Positions 1 to 7,112 of a stretch of 14,702 bases of DNA are shown here, piece by piece. Under the pieces are notes generated by a model. It had not been told where the DNA came from, did no database searches, and worked only from the letters and a program-made list of their open reading frames with translations. Position 1 is the stretch's first letter, and each line of letters starts with the position of its first letter. The position numbers and the translations under genes are program-made. The DNA is from Porticoccaceae bacterium (GTDB lineage: Bacteria; Pseudomonadota; Gammaproteobacteria; Pseudomonadales; Porticoccaceae): the NCBI GenBank assembly GCA_030741175.1, contig JASLVT010000010.1:1-14702 (forward strand), written 5' to 3'.

Positions 1-368
1 TGCAAGTGTCGGGTTATCCCGCCAATGAAGTTGGGCGCCGCGTGCGTGCGGCGCTTGATGGCGTGGGTCTACTCGATCGAGAAGAGCAAAAACCTGTTGC
101 ACTATCTGGCGGTGAGCAACAACGAGTTGGTATCGCCCGTGCTGTCGTACATAAGCCACGTATCCTCCTGGCCGATGAGCCTACGGGCAATCTAGATCCT
201 GAACTTTCTACTGAGATTATGGCGTTATTTCGACGGTTTCAAAATGTCGGCGTTACGGTGTTAATTGCAACCCATGATGTTAATTTGATCAACCGTATGC
301 AGTTGCGAATCATGCGCCTTGAAGACGGCGTGATGACTGATGATGGGGCGAGTTATGGCGGCTACTGA
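1..368 (+). CDS. ftsE: Cell division ATP-binding protein FtsE (3' part, truncated by window edge)
   Basis: This is the C-terminal half of the ATPase subunit of the FtsEX complex, which sits at the division septum and uses ATP hydrolysis to switch on periplasmic cell-wall hydrolases. The reading frame is open from the window edge (first whole codon at position 3), so the Walker A half is missing. Visible are the ABC signature [14 protein letters not shown], Walker B with catalytic glutamate and D-loop ([11 protein letters not shown]), and the H-loop (ATHD). The FtsE-typical wording around them ([15 protein letters not shown]) separates it from LolD or other ABC ATPases. The end overlaps the start of ftsX, as is usual for this pair. 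A GTG at position 6 is an internal valine codon, not a start. Confidence 0.95.
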   Translation, partial: QVSGYPANEVGRRVRAALDGVGLLDREEQKPVALSGGEQQRVGIARAVVHKPRILLADEPTGNLDPELSTEIMALFRRFQNVGVTVLIATHDVNLINRMQLRIMRLEDGVMTDDGASYGGY

Positions 369-1347
369 TCGATCTCGAGAGGGCGCTCAGCGCGGTGCTA
401 GCGGTCAGAAAATAAAGATCGCAGATCGATGGCGTGGATATAAATCCCATCATCGAGATACCATACGTATTAGCCTCAAAAAAATGATGCGAGAGCCGTT
501 ACAAACGATAATGACGGTCGCCGTTATTGCTATTGCTCTGGCACTGCCCTCCGCGCTCTATCTTGCGGTGGAAAATGTGCAGCGTCTTGGCGATAGTTTT
601 CAATCTTCAGCCCAGATTACCGTCTACGTGGAGGGAGGAGCTAAGCCGCAAGCTATAGATAATTTGCAGAATGAATTGCAAGCCATGCCGGCAGTGACGT
701 CCGTCACCTATATCTCAGCTAAGCAGGCGCTTTTGGAGTTTAAGGCTCTGTCTGGATTTGGGTCGGCGCTTCGCTATCTTGAGGACAACCCATTGCCAGC
801 AGTCTTTCTAGTGCAGCCCGTGGTCTCTGAGCCCATCGATATGGTGAAAACAGAGAAATTGTTGGCCTCGATCAAAGAGTTGCCCAATGTTGATGATGTG
901 CAGATTGATATGCAATGGTTGCAGAGGTTGCATAGCCTGACCGAAATGGGGCAGAAAATCGTGCTGGCGTTGGGTGCAACTCTGGGTTTGGGTGTGTTGT
1001 TGGTGATAGGAAATACTATTCGTTTGGCCATTCAGAGCCGGCGCGATGAAATAATCGTGGTTAAACTGGTGGGCGGCACCAATGCCTATGTGCGGCGGCC
1101 ATTTCTTTATAATGGCGTATTGCTTGGGTTGTTTGGCGCATTATTGGCGTCAATCATGCTTTATTCCAGTCTATTGTGGATTAGTAGTTCAATCGCCGAT
1201 CTAGCAGATCTCTACCAGAGTCACTATCGTTTAGCGGGACTCGGGATCTTGCGTTTTTTCCTACTGATGTGTCTAGGAGGCTTTTTTGGGCTCGCAGGAG
1301 CCTGGATAGCTGTTAGCAAGCATTTAAAAGATATCGAACCAAAATAG
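340..1347 (+). CDS. ftsX: Cell division protein FtsX (permease-like subunit of FtsEX)
   Basis: This is the membrane subunit of FtsEX, which transmits the ATPase cycle of FtsE to cell-wall hydrolase activators in the periplasm. The 335 residues show the FtsX plan: a basic cytoplasmic N-terminus, a first membrane segment at about 56-78, a periplasmic domain at about 80-205 and three C-terminal membrane segments (about 206-228, 255-282, 303-325). The cytoplasmic loop IQSRRDEIIVVKLVGG with downstream FLYNG is characteristic. The first ATG gives a 29-base overlap with ftsE. A later ATG at 355 has the purine-rich GGGGCGAG just upstream, would shorten the overlap to 14 bases, and may be the real start (330 residues). 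Translational coupling to ftsE is likely either way. Confidence 0.95.
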   Translation: MMGRVMAATDRSREGAQRGASGQKIKIADRWRGYKSHHRDTIRISLKKMMREPLQTIMTVAVIAIALALPSALYLAVENVQRLGDSFQSSAQITVYVEGGAKPQAIDNLQNELQAMPAVTSVTYISAKQALLEFKALSGFGSALRYLEDNPLPAVFLVQPVVSEPIDMVKTEKLLASIKELPNVDDVQIDMQWLQRLHSLTEMGQKIVLALGATLGLGVLLVIGNTIRLAIQSRRDEIIVVKLVGGTNAYVRRPFLYNGVLLGLFGALLASIMLYSSLLWISSSIADLADLYQSHYRLAGLGILRFFLLMCLGGFFGLAGAWIAVSKHLKDIEPK

Positions 1348-1431
1348 CTTATACTCAGTATATATTGCGCTATGGCTCCTCGAATTGACTCATTCCTCGG
1401 GGCTAGGCACCGATAAATGTTTAATGTTAAA

Positions 1432-1450
1432 ATGATCGACCGACGATCAT
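1432..1450 (+). promoter_or_regulatory. Perfect 7-bp inverted repeat in the rpoH 5' leader
   Basis: ATGATCG at 1432-1438 and CGATCAT at 1444-1450 are exact inverted repeats around a 5-base loop (ACCGA). The second arm ends three bases before the AGAGG ribosome-binding site (1453-1457) of rpoH. It could be an RNA hairpin acting on translation or a DNA operator. The structure is seen; the function is inference. Confidence 0.5.
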
Positions 1451-1462
1451 AAAGAGGCAGTA

Positions 1463-2317
1463 ATGAGTAAAGCCCTTCAAACAATGGAATGGATGACCCC
1501 AGGCGCTAACCTGAATGCTTATATTCAGGGAACGGCGACTGTGCCCATGCTCAGTGTTGAAGAAGAGCGATCACTGGGTGAAGCTCTTTACTATGAAGAA
1601 GATCTCGATGCTGCACGCCGTTTGGTTATGTCGCATTTGCGTTTTGTAGTCCATATCGCTCGCTCCTACAGTGGTTATGGCTTGCCCCTAGCAGACCTTA
1701 TTCAAGAAGGTAATGTGGGACTAATGAAGGCGGTACGACGTTTTAACCCCGAAAAAGGTGTGCGTGTCGTATCTTTCGCTGTGCACTGGATCAAAGCGGA
1801 AATTCACGAATTTATTTTGCGCAATTGGCGGATTGTAAAAATTGCCACAACTAAGTCTCAGCGCAAGCTATTCTTCAACCTGCGCAGTGCCAAAAAGCAG
1901 CTTCAGTGGCTGACCGCAGATGAAGCTAAAGCGGTAGCTGATGATCTGGGTGTAGAAGTGAAGGACGTTATGGAAATGGAGATGCGTCTGACCGCTCGGG
2001 ATTCTGCTTTTGACGCACCGGCAGATGAAGATGATGATACTGTAGCCTATGCTCCGGCATTGTACCTTGAAGATAAAGGGGCTGATCCGGCGCAGTTGGT
2101 AGAGAGCGAAAATTACGAAGGCGACAATAACCTACGTCTGGCCGAGGCAGTAAAAGCCTTGGATGAGCGCAGTCAGGATATTCTTCAGCGCCGCTGGCTA
2201 GATGATAAAAAAGCGACGCTACATCAGCTAGCTGATGAATACGGTGTTTCAGCTGAACGTATTCGTCAACTAGAGAAAAATGCTATGAAAAAAGTTCGCG
2301 TCGCGATGGAAGCCTAA
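1463..2317 (+). CDS. rpoH: RNA polymerase sigma-32 factor RpoH (heat shock)
   Basis: This is the alternative sigma factor that directs RNA polymerase to heat-shock promoters. At 284 residues it equals the E. coli protein in length. Region 2 spans about 54-125 and includes [17 protein letters not shown] and [15 protein letters not shown]. The RpoH box QRKLFFNL at 133-140 is diagnostic and separates it from RpoD and RpoS. Region 4 lies at about 225-282, with a helix-turn-helix around [11 protein letters not shown]. The ATG at 1463 has AGAGG five bases upstream. The 115-base gap after ftsX suggests its own promoter, but I could not find a well-spaced sigma-70 site there. A hairpin sits in the leader, and a terminator follows the gene, so it is probably monocistronic or read partly from ftsEX. 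Confidence 0.98.
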   Translation: MSKALQTMEWMTPGANLNAYIQGTATVPMLSVEEERSLGEALYYEEDLDAARRLVMSHLRFVVHIARSYSGYGLPLADLIQEGNVGLMKAVRRFNPEKGVRVVSFAVHWIKAEIHEFILRNWRIVKIATTKSQRKLFFNLRSAKKQLQWLTADEAKAVADDLGVEVKDVMEMEMRLTARDSAFDAPADEDDDTVAYAPALYLEDKGADPAQLVESENYEGDNNLRLAEAVKALDERSQDILQRRWLDDKKATLHQLADEYGVSAERIRQLEKNAMKKVRVAMEA

Positions 2318-2338
2318 CCGACTTCGAGAAATTACTAA

Positions 2339-2377
2339 GCCGCACTGGATCGGTACCTTTCCACTGCGGCTTTTTTA
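2339..2377 (+). terminator. Rho-independent terminator after rpoH
   Basis: Arms GCCGCACTGG (2339-2348) and CCACTGCGGC (2361-2370) pair over ten positions with a single C-C mismatch, enclosing a 12-base loop. A run of six T follows from 2371. It lies 21 bases after the rpoH stop and separates rpoH from the DUF423-trmB unit. Confidence 0.88.
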
Positions 2378-2398
2378 TTGCTCTTACATTAAGGTGCT

Positions 2399-2773
2399 AT
2401 GAACAAACTTAATTGGATAAAAATCATTGCCTTCAGCGGTATGCTCTGTGTTGTGATGGGAGCTTTCGCCGCTCATAGTTTGGAGCCGATTTTGTCGGTA
2501 AAGGCTATGTCAGCCATGCGCACCGCACTGCTCTACCAATTTCTACATACGTTGGCTCTACTTGGCATTATCGCATTGCCAGACAATATGCTTGATCAGC
2601 GGCGACAATCATTGGCCGCGCGATTTATGCTGGCCGGCATGGTACTTTTCTCTGGTTCTCTCTATTTGTTAGTTGTTACCGGTATAACCCTATTAGGTAT
2701 GGTCACACCAATAGGGGGCTGTGCATTGATTATTGGCTGGCTGTTGCTATTCACTGCGGCTAAGAGATCTTAA
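2399..2773 (+). CDS. DUF423 family inner-membrane protein (YgdD-like)
   Basis: This is a small integral membrane protein of unknown function. The 124 residues hold four hydrophobic segments, close to the family's usual 120-130 residues. The family hallmarks are present: an N-terminal segment ending in MGAFAAHSL (about 20-28), and LLYQFLHTLALL (about 44-55) with the conserved Tyr-Gln and His. AAGG at 2391-2394 is a short-spaced ribosome-binding site for the ATG. It starts just after the rpoH terminator and ends three bases before trmB, so the two are probably co-transcribed. The family assignment is from pattern memory; no biochemical role is established to my knowledge. Confidence 0.87.
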   Translation: MNKLNWIKIIAFSGMLCVVMGAFAAHSLEPILSVKAMSAMRTALLYQFLHTLALLGIIALPDNMLDQRRQSLAARFMLAGMVLFSGSLYLLVVTGITLLGMVTPIGGCALIIGWLLLFTAAKRS

Positions 2774-2776
2774 TCA

Positions 2777-3472
2777 GTGGATATCAGACCAGAGTATCGA
2801 AAAAAATCTATTCGGAGTTATGTGGTTCGTGCGGGGCGAATGACTGAGGCTCAACGCAAAGCATTTGACACAGGCTGGGCTCAATATGGCCTTAAATTAG
2901 CTGATGGCGCTATTGATATTGAGACAGTTTTTGGCCGTACTGGTCCCAAGGTCATAGAAATTGGTTTTGGAATGGGAGACTCATTACTGCAGATGGTTGC
3001 GGCGGCTCCAGATACAGACTTTATCGGTATTGAGGTTCATCCTCCGGGAGTGGGTACTTTAATCAATGGCGCCCAAGCTCAGGGTGCTGACAACCTAAGG
3101 GTATATCTGGCGGATGCTAATGATGTATTGGAGGACTGTATTGCCCCTCAAAGCATTGATCGTTTGCAGTTATATTTCCCAGACCCTTGGCACAAGAAAA
3201 AGCATAATAAACGGCGTATCGTGCAACCAAAGTTTGTGCAGTTGGTGCGCGAGAAGCTCCGCAGCAATGGTATCTTACATATGGCAACAGATTGGCAGCC
3301 CTATGCTGAGCAGATGTTAGAAACACTCGATCAAGCAGAGGGGTTTGTGAATTCTGCTGGTACTGGCAATTATGCGCCTAGACCAGCTTATCGGCCCGTA
3401 ACCAAGTTTGAGAAACGCGGTGAACGTCTGGGCCATGGTGTATGGGATCTTGTTTATCAAAAAACCGATTAA
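2777..3472 (+). CDS. trmB: tRNA (guanine-N7-)-methyltransferase TrmB
   Basis: This enzyme methylates G46 in the variable loop of tRNAs with S-adenosylmethionine. The 231 residues carry the SAM-binding motif EIGFGMG (61-67), a conserved acidic residue in [10 protein letters not shown] (84-93), the signature [13 protein letters not shown] (135-147), [10 protein letters not shown] (169-178) and the C-terminal [19 protein letters not shown] block. The start is a GTG three bases after the DUF423 stop, with AAGAG further upstream. The segment [13 protein letters not shown] aligns with the N-terminus of E. coli TrmB, which supports this start over a later ATG. Many gammaproteobacteria have thiS-thiG in front of trmB; these are not here. 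Confidence 0.96.
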   Translation: MDIRPEYRKKSIRSYVVRAGRMTEAQRKAFDTGWAQYGLKLADGAIDIETVFGRTGPKVIEIGFGMGDSLLQMVAAAPDTDFIGIEVHPPGVGTLINGAQAQGADNLRVYLADANDVLEDCIAPQSIDRLQLYFPDPWHKKKHNKRRIVQPKFVQLVREKLRSNGILHMATDWQPYAEQMLETLDQAEGFVNSAGTGNYAPRPAYRPVTKFEKRGERLGHGVWDLVYQKTD

Positions 3473-3529
3473 CCAGAGACGACAAATAATTTAAACTTGC
3501 CGAACAAACGGCTAAAAACAGGGAATATC

Positions 3530-4267
3530 ATGACTCTATTTCGACTTCTATCACTGACTGCGTTACTTACTCTCGTTGGCTGTGATCAAATAAATAACCA
3601 GCCTCAGGAGGCAGATTTGCAAACTCAAGACCAAAAAATTAGCTATTTACTCGGTATGGACAATGGCAAAAACATTCAGTCTTTTGGTATGGACGTTGAT
3701 ATAGCGGCATTTCAGCAAGGGTTTCAAGATGGACTGACCAATGCGGAACCACAGCTATCAGAAGAGCAAATTGCCGAGGCGATCGCAGCATTTGAGGCTC
3801 AAATGACTGCTAAGCGAGACGAGATGCAACAGGCGCAGCAGCAAGAGACTCAGGCTCAGGCAGAAGCCAATTTGGCAGAAGGCAGTGCATTTTTGGCCGA
3901 AAATGCGACTAAAGAGGGTGTTGTCACTACTGAGTCTGGTCTGCAGTATAAGATCCTAGTTGCTGGCTCGGGTGCTATCCCTACAGCCGATAGCACAGTT
4001 GAAGTTCATTATGCTGGGCGTCTATTGGATAACACTGAGTTCGATAGCTCAATCAAGCGCGGTGTGCCTGCACAGTTTGGTGTCACACAGGTGATTGCTG
4101 GCTGGACCGAGGCCCTTCAGTTAATGCCAGAGGGCTCGAAATGGGAGCTTTATATCCCCGCTAACCTAGCTTATGGCCCAGGTGGAACGGGCCCTATTGG
4201 CCCCAACGCCACATTAATTTTTGAAGTGGAGCTATTGCAGGCTAATGTCGGTGCAGATGCGGGTTAA
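3530..4267 (+). CDS. FKBP-type peptidyl-prolyl cis-trans isomerase, lipoprotein
   Basis: This is a proline isomerase that should assist protein folding in the periplasm. The chosen ATG has AGGGA five bases upstream and begins a lipoprotein signal peptide directly (lipobox LVGC, acylated Cys18). An in-frame TTG at 3497 would add 11 polar residues before it and is less likely. The 245-residue product has a helical, Gln- and Ala-rich N-domain at about 30-125 (FkpA/Mip-type dimerisation arm, with QQAQQQETQAQAEA) and an FKBP domain at about 135-237, with VEVHYAGRLLDNTEFDSS, VIAGWTEAL and IPANLAYG. The residue after the acylated Cys is Asp, an inner-membrane retention signal in E. coli. A similar isomerase gene lies next to algQ in Pseudomonas aeruginosa, as I recall it. 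Confidence 0.93.
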   Translation: MTLFRLLSLTALLTLVGCDQINNQPQEADLQTQDQKISYLLGMDNGKNIQSFGMDVDIAAFQQGFQDGLTNAEPQLSEEQIAEAIAAFEAQMTAKRDEMQQAQQQETQAQAEANLAEGSAFLAENATKEGVVTTESGLQYKILVAGSGAIPTADSTVEVHYAGRLLDNTEFDSSIKRGVPAQFGVTQVIAGWTEALQLMPEGSKWELYIPANLAYGPGGTGPIGPNATLIFEVELLQANVGADAG

Positions 4268-4284
4268 TCGTAAATGATCGATCT

Positions 4285-4315
4285 AAAAAAGCCCCGTTTT
4301 ATGCGGGGCTTTTTT
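4285..4315. terminator. Bidirectional terminator between the FKBP gene and rsd
   Basis: GCCCCG (4291-4296) and CGGGGC (4304-4309) form a perfect stem around a 7-base loop. It is flanked by six A on the left and six T on the right, which extends the pairing to 12 bp and provides a U-tract on both strands. It can end the FKBP transcript and, from the other side, the rsd transcript. Confidence 0.93.
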
Positions 4316-4342
4316 ATGCACAGACTACTGATCATTGAATTG

Positions 4343-4834
4343 CTATGTTGCGTTGGTTTGCGATTGTTCCAATAAAGCAGGTACATGGGCATTGTGAAGA
4401 ACTTCAATCATTTTATCTTCAGACTCGAATCGCTGGGCAAGGACTTCGCCAATCGCCGACAAATCAACAGTCAACGTTTGTAAGTCATCTGTAGCGAGAT
4501 ATTTGTCATTAAAATCGAGCAGAGCCTCTGTTGAAGGTTGAATAGCCTCTACCAGCTCGGCACCAACACGCAGGCCTTCGCTATCACGAAAAGCCTTGCC
4601 CTCGCTAGCGAGTTGTTCAAATACCTCAAAATGACCGACGGAAACATAGTCCACCATCAGTTCACAGAAACTCTGTAATTTACTTCCATGTTCAGTATTG
4701 TTACCGTCAAAAGCATCAATTTCGCTGAGTTCACAGTATTTGACTAGCAGTTCGCGGCGTTCCTCTAGCCAGCGATCGATGATCTCATTGACGCCACCCC
4801 AATGCTCTTGCAGCGTTTGGCAATTATCTAACAT
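4343..4834 (-). CDS. rsd: Rsd/AlgQ family anti-sigma-70 regulator
   Basis: This cytoplasmic protein binds free sigma-70 and thereby favours alternative sigma factors; the pseudomonad version is AlgQ, linked to alginate control. From the ATG at 4834 the product is 163 residues beginning MLDNCQTLQEHWGGV, which closely follows the AlgQ N-terminus. Family blocks include IIDRWLEERRELL, LQSFCELMVDYVSVGHFEVFEQL and LDFNDKYL. A GTG at 4846 in the same frame, with AGGA upstream, would add four residues. The ATG itself has GGAG seven bases upstream, and AlgQ resemblance decides for it. It follows lrgB by 67 bases with no visible hairpin between, and stops 28 bases from the bidirectional terminator. Confidence 0.9.
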   Translation of the reverse strand: MLDNCQTLQEHWGGVNEIIDRWLEERRELLVKYCELSEIDAFDGNNTEHGSKLQSFCELMVDYVSVGHFEVFEQLASEGKAFRDSEGLRVGAELVEAIQPSTEALLDFNDKYLATDDLQTLTVDLSAIGEVLAQRFESEDKMIEVLHNAHVPALLEQSQTNAT

Positions 4835-4901
4835 AACGATCTCCACGGTTCACATCCTTTGAATCGCTAGTTTACCTTTTTTTCGCAGAGATTAACCATA
4901 T

Positions 4902-5618
4902 TCAGATAACCAAAAATGGCACTAAAGAGGGCAAAAAAATCGATGTCCAGATCCCATTGAGACCCATGCCTAAGGTGGCGAAGGCACCGCAGCGCGAACT
5001 TTTTTCAAACGCCTTGGCGGTGCCGATAGCATGCGCGGCAATGCCTAGAATAAGACCCTGCCATCGGTCATCATCAATATGCTGATAGTGAAAAATAAGC
5101 TGAGCAACGACGATTCCGATGATACCGGTAAGCAGAACAATCATCACCATTAATGTGATTAATCCGCCCAGTTGTTGAGTAATACCTATAGCTATGGGCG
5201 TAGTCACGGATTTTGCTGCAAGTGACAAAAGCACCATATCATCCGCACCGAGGCTAGACGCGATTAGTAAAGCACAGGCCGCTGCAAAAACACCACCGAG
5301 CATCACAGTGGTGATCACGGTGACCAGTAATGGTGGCAATTGTGGCATTTGCCGTGCCAGTGGCACCGCAAGAGCAACGGTGGTAGGACCAAGCAACCAA
5401 TTGAGAAGACCATTGTCAGCGTAGTACACATCGAACTCTATGTTGCTCAGATATAACGCCGCAGCTAGCAACGGTGTACTGATCAGTAGCGGGTGGCAAA
5501 GGGGGTTTCCGGCACTGCGTCGATAACCCCATAAGCCGATTGCATATCCACTGACTGAAAGCAATATCAACCATGAGCTAGCGCTGATGTCTTGCCATTG
5601 ACTATTTAACCATTCCAT
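4902..5618 (-). CDS. lrgB: LrgB/CidB family membrane protein
   Basis: This is an integral membrane protein that works with an LrgA partner. In Gram-positive bacteria the pair has been tied to control of murein hydrolase activity and to pyruvate movement; its role in gammaproteobacteria is much less clear. The 238 residues form roughly seven hydrophobic segments and include the family blocks LLGPTTVALAVPLARQM (about 76-92), KSVTTPIAIGI and GIAAHAIGTAKAFE near the C-terminus. The ATG overlaps the lrgA stop by one base (TAATG), a classic coupling arrangement. A purine-rich GAGGGA lies too far upstream to be an ideal ribosome-binding site. Confidence 0.93.
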   Translation of the reverse strand: MEWLNSQWQDISASSWLILLSVSGYAIGLWGYRRSAGNPLCHPLLISTPLLAAALYLSNIEFDVYYADNGLLNWLLGPTTVALAVPLARQMPQLPPLLVTVITTVMLGGVFAAACALLIASSLGADDMVLLSLAAKSVTTPIAIGITQQLGGLITLMVMIVLLTGIIGIVVAQLIFHYQHIDDDRWQGLILGIAAHAIGTAKAFEKSSRCGAFATLGMGLNGIWTSIFLPSLVPFLVI

Positions 5619-5971
5619 TATTTAGATGTATCCCTCGACGGACGGGCCAAAAATCTTACAAGCACGGCCATGAACAGAATAGTAACCAGCGTGCTGACGA
5701 TAATACTGATCAGGAGTGATGGAAATTGACTATAGATTGCTGCGCCGAGGAAAAAAGCACCCACGGAGGGTGGAATAAACATCAACGATAAATTTTTAAT
5801 AAGGAGCTCGCTGATATTATCCAGAGACGCCAGTAGTGCTGGGCAGAATGTTAATAAAATCAGGAGCAGTAACATACCAACCAAAGGCGCGGGTAAATCT
5901 ATCCACAAATATTGAGAGACAAGATCACCTAACCACTGGAAAATCACCAGCACGGTTAATGCTGGTAGCAA
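5618..5971 (-). CDS. lrgA: LrgA/CidA family membrane protein (non-ATG start)
   Basis: This is the small holin-like partner of LrgB, with about four membrane segments. The conserved core LPAPLVGMLLLLILL is followed by LLIKNLSLMFIPPSVGAFF. The only in-frame ATG (6070) would add 33 polar residues and overlap dsbB by 97 bases, unlike any LrgA I know. The start chosen is a TTG at 5971, two bases past the dsbB stop, giving 117 residues that begin just before the first membrane segment. A GTG at 5953 is an alternative, giving 111 residues. The upstream ribosome-binding site is weak, so reinitiation after dsbB is likely. Family assignment is firm; the start is not. Confidence 0.85.
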   Translation of the reverse strand: MLPALTVLVIFQWLGDLVSQYLWIDLPAPLVGMLLLLILLTFCPALLASLDNISELLIKNLSLMFIPPSVGAFFLGAAIYSQFPSLLISIIVSTLVTILFMAVLVRFLARPSRDTSK

Positions 5972-5973
5972 TT

Positions 5974-6468
5974 TTAAGCTTTGCGAAAAAATTGCATTAC
6001 TCCCAATGCGGCGAAGCCGATAAAACTTACCAGTACCCAGCCGGGCATACTTAAGCCCATCAGTTGCCATTGCACTTCAGCACAATTGCCGTCACCACGT
6101 AACAGCATGGCAATAGCTTCACTCAGTGAAAAACTATCAAATAGATATTCGACTGGAATCCCACAGGCTGGCACCTGATCTTCTGGAAGGCTTTGCAACC
6201 ACAGTTGTTTACCAGAAAAGTAGCCGCCGGCAATCGCCATACTAATTGATAGCGCAGCATAAATCCTCTGACCAAATTGGGGTGGATTATGCAGCGCAGC
6301 GATTGCACAGATAATGCCAATTGCAACAACAAAGGCACGTTGTGTCATACACAGATAACAGGGCTCCAATTTCAAGCTATTCTCAAAATAGGCTACTGCA
6401 ATAATCATTAACATGAGGCTAGCAATCGCTTGGGCTAGGTTCACAATTCTGTAGTTGGGCAGTTTCAA
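5974..6468 (-). CDS. dsbB: Disulfide bond formation protein DsbB
   Basis: This inner-membrane enzyme reoxidises the periplasmic oxidase DsbA and passes electrons to quinone. From the chosen start the protein is 164 residues, the family norm, with four membrane segments. Both redox pairs are present: Cys37-Tyr-Leu-Cys40 with the conserved Arg44 in the first periplasmic loop, and Cys102 plus Cys129 in the second. The frame is open far upstream to 6954, but that part lies inside acpH and has no membrane pattern. The TTG at 6468 is preferred because a perfect AAGGAG lies nine bases upstream and the N-terminus then fits DsbB. dsbA is not in the window. Confidence 0.93.
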   Translation of the reverse strand: MKLPNYRIVNLAQAIASLMLMIIAVAYFENSLKLEPCYLCMTQRAFVVAIGIICAIAALHNPPQFGQRIYAALSISMAIAGGYFSGKQLWLQSLPEDQVPACGIPVEYLFDSFSLSEAIAMLLRGDGNCAEVQWQLMGLSMPGWVLVSFIGFAALGVMQFFRKA

Positions 6469-6477
6469 GTGGCGCTT

Positions 6478-6483
6478 CTCCTT
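6478..6483 (-). promoter_or_regulatory. Strong ribosome-binding site that fixes the dsbB TTG start
   Basis: AAGGAG on the minus strand lies nine bases before the TTG at 6468 and 22 bases after the acpH stop. No ATG or GTG in the dsbB frame is better placed, so this site decides the start. Confidence 0.75.
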
Positions 6484-6505
6484 AACAGTTGGATACAACA
6501 GTGGC

Positions 6506-7099
6506 CTAGTGTAATTCAATTTCATGCAAACTGTGACGCATAAAAACTTGGAGTCGAGGATAGAGTTGATGGAATTCATTAGAAATTGCGGCGTTATGTT
6601 GCTCAACAATGGACAGAGCATCTTGTAGCGCCACTGGACGACGAAAGCGTTGGCCAATCCGCTGTAATATGAGTGGTAGGTTCTCCCGCTGAGCATAGCT
6701 TTGCAACCAACCGATTTGCGGTGCATGCTGTGAAAATTGTAGTGCCCTCGGTGGAAGTTGTTGATTATATACAGCCAGATGACGATAAAAATTCTGACAA
6801 AAATCCTCCAGTGATTGCTGATAATAACTACGCCAATCAGCGGCCAGTAAGTGGTCATAGAAAACATCAGCCACAATCCCGGCATAGCGGCGCATAGGAC
6901 TTGTGAAACGTTGTAAAAAGACTCCGAGTTCAGGTTGCTGGTCCACATAAGCATCCAATTGACGATGTGATTGAATGCTGGCTTCGATGCGGGTTGAGAA
7001 TCTGCCGGTTAATGGCCCTCTAACAAAATCACCCAACAGACCACCGACCTGATGCTCGGGGTGGCCGCCGGACAGTGCGATATGAGCGAGATAGTTCAT
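6506..7099 (-). CDS. acpH: ACP phosphodiesterase (acyl carrier protein hydrolase) AcpH
   Basis: This enzyme removes the 4'-phosphopantetheine arm from holo-ACP, giving apo-ACP, and so affects fatty-acid synthesis. The 197 residues match the E. coli enzyme in length and motif order: MNYLAH at the start, LLGDFVRG (21-28), SHRQLDAYVD (44-53), ADVFYDHLL (77-85), and FHQLYPRL near the end. His45, Asp49, Asp78, Asp82 and His83 are the likely metal-site residues of this HD-like family. It starts 13 bases after gshA with no clear ribosome-binding site, which suggests coupling to gshA translation, and it ends 37 bases before dsbB. Confidence 0.92.
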   Translation of the reverse strand: MNYLAHIALSGGHPEHQVGGLLGDFVRGPLTGRFSTRIEASIQSHRQLDAYVDQQPELGVFLQRFTSPMRRYAGIVADVFYDHLLAADWRSYYQQSLEDFCQNFYRHLAVYNQQLPPRALQFSQHAPQIGWLQSYAQRENLPLILQRIGQRFRRPVALQDALSIVEQHNAAISNEFHQLYPRLQVFMRHSLHEIELH

Positions 7100-7112
7100 A
7101 TTTTAGAAGCCA

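Noticed and set aside
774..1031. Minus-strand frame inside ftsX
   Set aside because: Antisense to a confidently identified gene, with no independent coding signal.
1350..1362. TATACT-C-AGTATA inverted repeat just after ftsX
   Set aside because: Six AT-rich pairs around one base cannot form an RNA hairpin, and there is no T-run after it; as an operator it has no further support.
1385..1417. TTGACT followed by GATAAA upstream of rpoH as a sigma-70 promoter
   Set aside because: The spacer would be 21 bases, too long for a normal promoter, and no better -10 lies at 16-18 bases.
6469..6954. Upstream extension of the dsbB reading frame
   Set aside because: It lies inside acpH on the same strand in another frame, lacks family resemblance, and a TTG with a strong ribosome-binding site gives a normal DsbB.
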